Shown here: piece by piece, positions 1-5,073 of the stretch
Numbering within the stretch: the stretch's first letter is position 1
Layout: the number at the start of each line of letters is the position of its first letter
Source of the DNA: Lentisphaerota bacterium
GTDB lineage: Bacteria; Verrucomicrobiota; Lentisphaeria; Oligosphaerales; Oligosphaeraceae
Assembly: GCA_012800625.1 (NCBI GenBank)
Contig: JAAZIY010000231.1
Coordinates: 1-6,535 of the forward strand
Reading direction: 5' to 3'
Length of the DNA stretch: 6,535 nt
The notes under the pieces: generated by a model
The model's input: only the letters and a program-made list of their open reading frames with translations
Database searches by the model: none
Told to the model about the DNA's origin: nothing
Made by a program: the position numbers and the translations under genes

Positions 1-20
1 CCGCGATAATGAAGTTGTCT

Positions 21-98
21 CGCATATTCCTCTTCGTGTGACTTGGTGTGACTTCGTGTCTCTTCGTGTCTCTTCGTGTCCTCCCCCCCATCGTGTGC
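21..98 (-). repeat. 10-bp-period tandem repeat element, copy A
   Basis: Five consecutive 10-mers fill 31-80 (TCTTCGTGTG, ACTTGGTGTG, ACTTCGTGTC, then TCTTCGTGTC twice). They are followed by a C7 tract in 83-89 and a last partial unit (TCGTGTG, 91-97). On the minus strand this reads as CACGAAG units with a G7 spacer, ending in TATGCG (complement of 21-26). The same arrangement, with fewer units, occurs in the opposite orientation at 2628-2674. The sequence shows the repeat directly; its function is unknown. I recall similar CACGAAG-rich intergenic repeats in some environmental genomes but cannot name a described family. It has no spacers of CRISPR type and no coding potential. Confidence 0.8.
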
Positions 99-183
99 CT
101 TAATGGCTTAAAGACTTTATTGTTATGGGGTCTGCCTCAGCGTCCCAAAATCTGCCGCTTGGCTTTAGGGCTCTGGCTCAGCT

Positions 184-197
184 AGGGACTTTTCCCT
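184..197 (+). terminator. small hairpin before a T-rich tract, upstream of gspF
   Basis: AGGGA (184-188) pairs perfectly with TCCCT (193-197) around a 4-base loop, and is followed by T-rich sequence up to the gspF start. It could be a weak terminator for transcription entering from the left or a leader structure of gspF. The stem is only 5 bp, so the call is tentative. No convincing promoter was found elsewhere in 99-233. Confidence 0.2.
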
Positions 198-233
198 TGT
201 TTCTTTAATTTTCCTTTTATTTTTCATTTCGCC

Positions 234-1430
234 ATGGCATTATTCAGGTTCAAGGTAAGCGACAGTTCCGGCAAGCTCAGCGAACTTTTGATCGAGGGTG
301 ACAACCAGTCGGACGCCACCCGCCGTTTACAGCGCCGCGGTCTGATGCCGGTCGAGTTTTTAGGTCAGGGCAGCATTGCCGACAAGCGCGGCGGTTTGTT
401 TGCCAAGAAGCTCAACGTGGTTGATTTCACCGAACGCCTGGTGCCGCTGCTGGAGGCCAACATACAGCTCGAGCGCGCCTTGACCATAGTGGGCGAAGAC
501 CAGGACAACCCGGTGCTCACCAAGACCTCGGCGGAGCTGCGCCAGGGTTTGCATGAGGGGCGCAAGCTTTCCGATCTGGTGCGTGAGCGCAGCCATGTCT
601 TTCCGCCCTTGTATGCCGGCGTGGTCGAGGCTGGCGAAGAGGCCGGGGCACTGCCGCAGGTCATGGGCGAGCTGCGTAATTTTCTGAGTGAATCGCAAGA
701 GCTGAAGTCATTCATCGTCTCGGCCTCCATTTATCCTGCTTTTATCGCAGTTTCCGGCCTTGTCATGCTGGTTTTTGTGCTAGGCGTGATCGTGCCGCGC
801 TTTGCCAGCGCCCTGACCGGGGCCGGCATCGAGTCCACGGCCACCGAGCTACTGCTTAGCCTTTCGGGATTTCTGCAGAATTACTGGTGGCTTCTGCTAC
901 TGCTGCTTGGTTTTTTTGGCTATCTGCTGGCGCAGCTGCGCCACGAGTCCGGCGTCATTCGCAAGAGCTACGATCGCTGGATACTGCGTGTGCCGCTTGC
1001 CGGTCAGCTGGTGCGCCATGCCAACCTGGCTCGGCTCTGTCGCACCATGGCCATATTGATGCGCAGCGGCGTGCATCTGCTGAATACGGTGGTCATTGCC
1101 AACCGGGTGGTGCAGAACAGCGAGATACGACGCTCGCTGCAAGAACTCTCCGGCGAGCTGCGCCAGGGACAGCGCATCTCGGCAGCCCTGGCGAAAAGCC
1201 CATACATACCCTCGCTGATGTTGCGCATGATCGCGGTGGGCGAGGAGACCGGAGCGGTGGAGAGTATGCTCGAACGCGTGGCCGAACGCTATGAGACCGA
1301 GCTGCGCCGCCTGATCAAACGCCTGCTAAGCTTGTTTGAGCCGCTGGTCATCATACTGCTGGGGCTGGGAGTAGGCCTGATTGTCTTGCTTATGTTCATG
1401 GCCATGATGGATATGCAGGCCGGAGTGTAA
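234..1430 (+). CDS. gspF: Type II secretion system inner-membrane platform protein GspF
   Basis: This 398-residue protein is the usual length for GspF/PilC. It is a polytopic inner-membrane protein that forms the platform connecting the assembly ATPase to the growing pseudopilus. Two T2SSF domains are visible, at about 62-188 and 264-389. Each carries the family signature: PLYAGVVEAGEEAGALPQVM at 125-144, and its counterpart with VGEETGAVESML at 335-346. Hydrophobic segments lie at about 160-188, 212-235 and 364-392; the last contains EPLVIILLG, typical of the family's C-terminal helix. ATG 234 is the only usual start after an in-frame TAG at 183-185, yet the bases before it are pyrimidine-rich and show no Shine-Dalgarno sequence. 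gspG and a gspH-like gene follow, which favours GspF over the type IV pilus homologue PilC. A strong terminator-like hairpin lies directly after the stop. Confidence 0.93.
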   Translation: MALFRFKVSDSSGKLSELLIEGDNQSDATRRLQRRGLMPVEFLGQGSIADKRGGLFAKKLNVVDFTERLVPLLEANIQLERALTIVGEDQDNPVLTKTSAELRQGLHEGRKLSDLVRERSHVFPPLYAGVVEAGEEAGALPQVMGELRNFLSESQELKSFIVSASIYPAFIAVSGLVMLVFVLGVIVPRFASALTGAGIESTATELLLSLSGFLQNYWWLLLLLLGFFGYLLAQLRHESGVIRKSYDRWILRVPLAGQLVRHANLARLCRTMAILMRSGVHLLNTVVIANRVVQNSEIRRSLQELSGELRQGQRISAALAKSPYIPSLMLRMIAVGEETGAVESMLERVAERYETELRRLIKRLLSLFEPLVIILLGLGVGLIVLLMFMAMMDMQAGV

Positions 1431-1436
1431 GAAGCG

Positions 1437-1471
1437 AAGCCCCGGTTTGAAAACTGAATCGGCGGCTTTTT
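1437..1471 (+). terminator. Rho-independent terminator-like hairpin after gspF
   Basis: The left arm 1437-1448 (AAGCCCCGGTTT) pairs with the right arm 1456-1468 (GAATCGGCGGCTT). This gives about 12 base pairs, including two G-U pairs, with one bulged C at 1463 and a 7-base loop. The run of T residues at 1467-1471 completes the intrinsic-terminator pattern. It begins 7 bases after the gspF stop, so it should end or attenuate gspF transcripts before gspG. Pairing was worked out by eye and no folding energy was computed. Confidence 0.6.
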
Positions 1472-1477
1472 GAACAC

Positions 1478-1507
1478 TTGGCAGAGCTTGAATTTTAAGG
1501 CTAGTTT
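1478..1507 (+). promoter_or_regulatory. possible gspG promoter
   Basis: TTGGCA at 1478-1483 matches five of six bases of the sigma-70 -35 consensus. TAGTTT at 1502-1507, after an 18-base spacer, matches only three of six of the -10 box. The region is AT-rich and lies between the hairpin after gspF and the gspG start, where a separate promoter would be expected. The -10 match is poor, so this is a suggestion only. Confidence 0.2.
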
Positions 1508-1533
1508 TTTCTTTGTTAATTCTGGAGTTTTCT

Positions 1534-1962
1534 ATGGAACAGCGTCTGGTTTTTTCGCGGCCTTCGCGCCGCCGTCATTTCACCCTGATCGAGATCATGA
1601 TCGTGGTTGTCATTATCGGTATGCTGGCGGCCCTGGTAGGCCCTAACATCATCGGCAATCTGGACAAGGCCAAGGTGAAGAACACCAAGGCGCAGCTGGT
1701 AAACCTGAAAAGCGCCGTACAGCAGTTTTATTTCGACATGTCGGCGTACCCTAGCCGACTGGAAGACCTTATCACAAACCCGGGTGACGATAAGTGGGAC
1801 GGGCCTTACATCGAGTCAAAAACCGTGCCCAAGGATAACTGGGACAACGAGTTTCAATATAACTGCCCGGGAGACGGGCAGCCTTTCGATATTATCAGCC
1901 TGGGGGCAGACAAGGCGGGCGGAGGCACCGGCAACAACGCCGATATCTCCTGCTGGAACTAA
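1534..1962 (+). CDS. gspG: Type II secretion system major pseudopilin GspG
   Basis: This 142-residue protein is the main subunit of the periplasmic pseudopilus that drives type II secretion. A basic leader (MEQRLVFSRPSRRRH) precedes the prepilin motif FTLIE at 16-20 and a hydrophobic helix to about 37, then the GspG body. The family's C-terminal calcium-binding loop is clear: DIISLGADKAGGGTG at 119-133 followed by NADI. The block VPKDNWDNEFQYNCPGDG also matches the GspG consensus. Glu at +5 is present, but the -1 residue is His rather than the usual Gly. Cys111 and Cys140 flank the calcium loop and could form a disulfide. ATG 1534 was chosen because GGAG at 1524-1527 stands 6 bases before it; an in-frame TTG at 1513 lacks such support. 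It lies 103 bases after gspF, behind a terminator-like hairpin, so it may have its own promoter, which would suit a highly expressed subunit. Confidence 0.93.
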   Translation: MEQRLVFSRPSRRRHFTLIEIMIVVVIIGMLAALVGPNIIGNLDKAKVKNTKAQLVNLKSAVQQFYFDMSAYPSRLEDLITNPGDDKWDGPYIESKTVPKDNWDNEFQYNCPGDGQPFDIISLGADKAGGGTGNNADISCWN

Positions 1963-1968
1963 GCGAGG

Positions 1969-1998
1969 GCCTGCCTGGTCTGCGCAGGGTGGGCAGGC
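1969..1998 (+). other. inverted repeat after gspG
   Basis: GCCTGCC (1969-1975) is perfectly complementary to GGCAGGC (1992-1998) across a 16-base loop, and two G-U pairs can extend the stem inward. No T-tract follows, so it is not a standard intrinsic terminator. It sits 6 bases after the gspG stop and could stabilise the gspG message or reduce read-through into the gspH-like gene. That role is inference. Confidence 0.35.
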
Positions 1999-2080
1999 TG
2001 CGACAAAATTTGACTTCATGTCCAAAATACTGCCAGGCATCTTTTTTTGTCGGACACTACGCAGCAAGATTTATCAGTTA

Positions 2081-2085
2081 AGGGG
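2081..2085 (+). promoter_or_regulatory. ribosome binding site that decides the gspH-like start
   Basis: AGGGG, preceded by TA (TAAGGGG overall), lies 6 bases before a TTG codon at 2092-2094. This is the best-placed Shine-Dalgarno in the 129-base gap after gspG, and it supports a five-residue prepilin leader instead of the longer reading from TTG 2047. Confidence 0.55.
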
Positions 2086-2091
2086 CTGGTT

Positions 2092-2607
2092 TTGCGCAAT
2101 CTACATTTCACCATGCTCGAGGTCCTCGTGGTCACGTTGCTGGCCGGCATGATACTGGCGCTTATTTTGCCGCGGGTCTCGCTGGCACCCAAGCGGATCG
2201 TGGTCGAGAGAGCCTTGAGCGGCATACGCCAGGCCTTCTCGGAGAGCGGCAGCCGCGCGCGGGCCGGCGGCAAGGCCTGCCGCCTCGAACTGCTCCCGGA
2301 GGCCTCGGTCTTGAAGCTGAGCTTGATTAGCGACAGACTCAGCCGGGAATGGCAGCCGAGCATACAAATGCCAGCTGAAAAAAATGGCAGCCCTCTACTA
2401 AACAGCCAGGACAGCTACCAGCTTTCACAGGAAATCCAGTGGCTAAATTACGAACAGGCCTATGATACTGAGGGAAAAATAAGCTTTAGCTTCTTTCCGG
2501 ACGGACAATGCAGCGGCCCGCCCATCGAGTTTGAACTGAAAAAACGACGCTTCAGACTACAGGTTGACAATATTAGCGGCAGAGCCGACATAGTCGAGCT
2601 GCAGTGA
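2092..2607 (+). CDS. gspH: Type II secretion minor pseudopilin, GspH-like
   Basis: The product is 171 residues from the chosen start. The leader MRNLH is followed by the prepilin motif FTMLE (6-10) and a hydrophobic helix to about 28. The next stretch, with ALSGIRQAFSESGSRARAGG at 41-60, is the amphipathic region typical of GspH, ahead of a beta-rich domain. The C-terminus has FFPDGQCSGPPIEFE (134-148) and a final VDNISGRADI, matching the GspH pattern of 'PDG...G' and 'VD..TGR'. GspH-type minor pseudopilins sit near the pseudopilus tip and help initiate assembly with GspI, J and K, none of which is visible here. The start is uncertain. TTG 2092 has AGGGG at a 6-base distance and gives a leader as short as in known GspH proteins. 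TTG 2047 would add 15 residues with weak support, and no in-frame ATG exists before the prepilin motif. Like GspG it has His at -1 and Glu at +5. A general GspH/FimT-type pseudopilin is the alternative name. Confidence 0.8.
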   Translation: MRNLHFTMLEVLVVTLLAGMILALILPRVSLAPKRIVVERALSGIRQAFSESGSRARAGGKACRLELLPEASVLKLSLISDRLSREWQPSIQMPAEKNGSPLLNSQDSYQLSQEIQWLNYEQAYDTEGKISFSFFPDGQCSGPPIEFELKKRRFRLQVDNISGRADIVELQ

Positions 2608-2627
2608 GTGCAGTAAAGACGGTTTTA

Positions 2628-2674
2628 GCACACGAAGGGGGGGAGGACACGAAGGCACACGAAGGGCTTATGCG
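2628..2674 (+). repeat. 10-bp-period repeat element, copy B (inverted relative to copy A)
   Basis: GCACACGAA, a G7 tract (2637-2643), then AGG, ACACGAAG, GCACACGAAG and GGCT lead to TATGCG at 2669-2674. Compared with the reverse complement of 62-98, 34 of 37 positions match, and both copies end in TATGCG. Copy B has fewer CACGAAG units than copy A. It fills most of the 73-base gap between the gspH-like gene and ligA, so it lies in the ligA leader. Its function is unknown. Confidence 0.8.
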
Positions 2675-2680
2675 TTAATT

Positions 2681-4930
2681 ATGGACACAACCCAGATACA
2701 GTCCGACATGGAGCAGCTGCGCCGGCAGATACGGCGGCATGACCAGCTTTATTATCAGGAGGCCCGGCCTCAGATCAGCGACCGTGAATACGACGCCCTG
2801 TATGCCCAGCTGAAGCAGCTCGAAGAGCAGTATCCGCAATTTATCACGCCGGACTCGCCCACGCAGCGGGTCAGCGGGCAGCCCCTGAGCGGCTTTGTCA
2901 GCAAGGCGCACAGTGTCCCCATGCTTAGTCTGGACAACAGCTATAACGCCGCTGATATCCTGCGTTTTCATGAATCAGTGCGCAAGGCTTTGCCCGGCGA
3001 GCAGTTCGAGTATATTATCGAGCCGAAAGTCGATGGCGTGAGCATCTCGCTGCGCTATGAAAACGGTGTTTTTGTGCAGGCTTTGACCCGCGGCAATGGT
3101 CGCGAGGGCGACGATGTCAGCGCCAATATGAAAACCATAGGCTCCTTGCCGCTGCGCTTGAATCTTGAAGCGCCCCCGCCGCTGCTTGAGGCTCGCGGCG
3201 AGGTCTTTATGAGCCGGGCCGGCTTTGCCCGCCTGAACCAGCGTCGCCAGGAGTCGGGCGAGGAGGCCTTTGCCAATCCGCGCAATGCCAGCGCCGGCAC
3301 GCTGAAGCTGCTCGATGCCCGTCTGGTGGCGCAAAGACCGTTGCAAGCACTGTTTTATGCCCAGGGTGAGATGCAGGGGGTTCAGGTCGAGAGCCAGGAA
3401 GAGCTGCTGGCCCTGTTTAAACAGGCCGGCCTGATGACCCAGAGCTGGTTGCGCAAAGCCAAAGACTTTGAGGGCATACAGGCGGCCCTGGAAGAATTGC
3501 AGAAGGCAAAAGCATCCTTTCCCTACGATATAGACGGCGCAGTCATCAAGCTTAACAGCTTCGCGCAGCGCCGACGCCTGGGGCATACCGCCAAGGCGCC
3601 TAGCTGGGCCAGGGCTTATAAATATGAGCCGGAACGCGCCATCACGCAAGTGAAGGCCATCAGCGTGCAGGTGGGCCGCAGCGGCGTGCTGACGCCGGTG
3701 GCCGAACTAGAACCGGTGTTCCTGGCTGGCTCGACCATTGCCAGAGCAACCCTGCATAACGAGGAGGAGATACGGCGCAAGGATATACGTATAGGCGACA
3801 GCGTCGTCATCGAAAAGGCCGGCGAGATCATTCCAGCTGTGGTCAGCGTGCAGTTGCAGCAGCGCGCACCTACAAGCCTCCCCTTTGACTTCGTCGCGCA
3901 TATCGAAGGCAAATGCCCCTCCTGCGGCACAGCCATAGTGCGAGACCCGCAGTTTGTTGCCTGGCGCTGCCCCAACCTGCAGTGCCCGGCGCAAAACATG
4001 CGGCGCCTGGAATATTTTGCCGCTCGCAATGCGCTGGACATCACCGCGCTAGGCTCGGTGGTGGCCGAGGCGCTGCTGGAAAAAGGTCTGGTCGAGGAGC
4101 CCCTGGACCTGTTTGGGCTGAAGCTGCCCGAATTGGGCAGCCTGAACCTGGGCACGGAGGAGGAGCCGCGCACTTTCGGCGAAAAAAACGCCGCCAAGCT
4201 GCTGCAGGCGCTCGAGGCAGCCAAAAAACTGCCTTTGGCCAACTGGCTTTTTGCCATGGGCATACCCGAGGTCGGCTCGACTACCGCATTCCACATGGGA
4301 CGCACGCATAAAAACCTGGCGGAGCTGGCCAGTTCGCCCAAACTAAAGCTGCTGGCGAATCTGAGCCTGATAAACGAGAAGGCAAAGAGCGGCGCCGTCG
4401 GCAAGGATACCGCCGACCCTGAGCTGGGCGACTTGTTTGCCTGGCGAAAGCCGGAGGCGGACAGCGTCTTTCAGCCTGAGCTGCTCGAAGAGCTACTCGC
4501 CGAAGGCCTGCTCAGACCCAGTCAAAGCAGCGGCAGAGCCTATGTCAGTGACGGCATTGGACCCAAGGCGGCCCAGTCAGTGCTAGACTTCTTTGCCGCT
4601 GAAATCGGCAAGAACTGGCTGGCGCGCATGGCAGAGCTGGGCATAGACCCACAGGGAGAAAAGGCTCAAGCCGAAACAGACAAAAACAGCGGCGCCAGCC
4701 TAAGCGGGAAAATATTCGTGCTCACCGGAACCCTGGCTGGCATGGACAGAAATACGGCGGCGGAGCGTATCCGCAAAAAAGGCGGCACGGTAAGCTCCGC
4801 AGTAAGCGGAAAAACCGACTACCTGGTGGCCGGTGAAAACACCGGCGCTAAAAAAAGCGAGCGGGCGCGCCAGCTGGGCGTCAAGGTGATCGACGAACAA
4901 GAGCTACTGAAAATGCTCGGCGAAGAATAA
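2681..4930 (+). CDS. ligA: NAD+-dependent DNA ligase LigA
   Basis: This cytoplasmic enzyme seals nicks in duplex DNA during replication and repair, using NAD+ to adenylate an active-site lysine. Domain Ia shows H20, Y24/Y25 and ISDREYD (32-38). The adenylation domain has EPKVDG with catalytic Lys116, then R137, E174, K290 in DIDGAVIKLN and K314 in AYKYEPE. An OB-fold follows (about 320-400), with VGRSGVLTPVAELEPV and ATLHNEEEI. The zinc finger uses C412, C415, C430 and C435, then helix-hairpin-helix repeats lead to a BRCT domain at about 672-749. At 749 residues it is longer than typical LigA (about 670). The excess is about 65 residues at 555-622, inside the helix-hairpin-helix region. The normally conserved TRGDG reads TRGNG (136-140). 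ATG 2681 was chosen because domain Ia begins soon after; no good Shine-Dalgarno precedes it, and the nearest purine run, GAAGGG, is 14 bases away inside repeat copy B. It is probably active, since the listed catalytic residues are intact. Confidence 0.97.
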   Translation: MDTTQIQSDMEQLRRQIRRHDQLYYQEARPQISDREYDALYAQLKQLEEQYPQFITPDSPTQRVSGQPLSGFVSKAHSVPMLSLDNSYNAADILRFHESVRKALPGEQFEYIIEPKVDGVSISLRYENGVFVQALTRGNGREGDDVSANMKTIGSLPLRLNLEAPPPLLEARGEVFMSRAGFARLNQRRQESGEEAFANPRNASAGTLKLLDARLVAQRPLQALFYAQGEMQGVQVESQEELLALFKQAGLMTQSWLRKAKDFEGIQAALEELQKAKASFPYDIDGAVIKLNSFAQRRRLGHTAKAPSWARAYKYEPERAITQVKAISVQVGRSGVLTPVAELEPVFLAGSTIARATLHNEEEIRRKDIRIGDSVVIEKAGEIIPAVVSVQLQQRAPTSLPFDFVAHIEGKCPSCGTAIVRDPQFVAWRCPNLQCPAQNMRRLEYFAARNALDITALGSVVAEALLEKGLVEEPLDLFGLKLPELGSLNLGTEEEPRTFGEKNAAKLLQALEAAKKLPLANWLFAMGIPEVGSTTAFHMGRTHKNLAELASSPKLKLLANLSLINEKAKSGAVGKDTADPELGDLFAWRKPEADSVFQPELLEELLAEGLLRPSQSSGRAYVSDGIGPKAAQSVLDFFAAEIGKNWLARMAELGIDPQGEKAQAETDKNSGASLSGKIFVLTGTLAGMDRNTAAERIRKKGGTVSSAVSGKTDYLVAGENTGAKKSERARQLGVKVIDEQELLKMLGEE

Positions 4931-5025
4931 GAGACTTGCTGTTTAGCCAGTTTTTTGACGAGTTTCATTTACTTGAAGGCCATTTCTTTTGGGATGAGGC
5001 TGGCTCTTTTTATGGATTTTGCCGG

Positions 5026-5050
5026 GATGCTCCGCCGCGGCCATCTTTTT
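5026..5050 (+). terminator. possible terminator or leader hairpin between ligA and the ceramidase-like gene
   Basis: GATG (5026-5029) can pair with CATC (5042-5045), and inside this CCG (5032-5034) pairs with CGG (5038-5040), leaving a small internal loop; T5 follows at 5046-5050. This resembles a modest intrinsic terminator for ligA. It ends only 23 bases before the next start codon, leaving little room for a separate promoter, so it may instead be a leader structure. A T6 run at 4951-4956, after a much weaker stem, is another candidate ligA terminator. The rest of 4931-5073 shows no gene. Confidence 0.3.
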
Positions 5051-5073
5051 CAAAACCAAATGGGGGACAAATC

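Noticed and set aside
21..98. CRISPR array
   Set aside because: Units are 10 bp and contiguous, with no unique spacers between them.
99..233. sigma-70 promoter for gspF
   Set aside because: TTGTTA at 120-125 has no acceptable -10 box at 16-18 bases; CAAAAT is 20 bases away, so no call was made.
887..1294. 135-codon + frame inside gspF
   Set aside because: Overlaps the second GspF domain in another frame and looks like compositional noise.
2599..2613. terminator after the gspH-like gene
   Set aside because: CTGCA/TGCAG forms a neat 5-bp stem over the stop codon, but no T-tract follows directly; the nearest four T residues are 10 bases away.
2975..3649. 224-codon open frame on the minus strand
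   Set aside because: Antisense to the conserved ligA adenylation domain, with no family resemblance.
3616..4404. 262-codon open frame on the minus strand
   Set aside because: It lies wholly inside ligA, has low-complexity Ser/Arg-rich composition and no recognisable domain; a shadow of the real gene.
4945..5011. long-range hairpin AGCCAG/CTGGCT followed by T5
   Set aside because: A 6-bp stem with a loop of about 50 bases is too weak to separate from chance.
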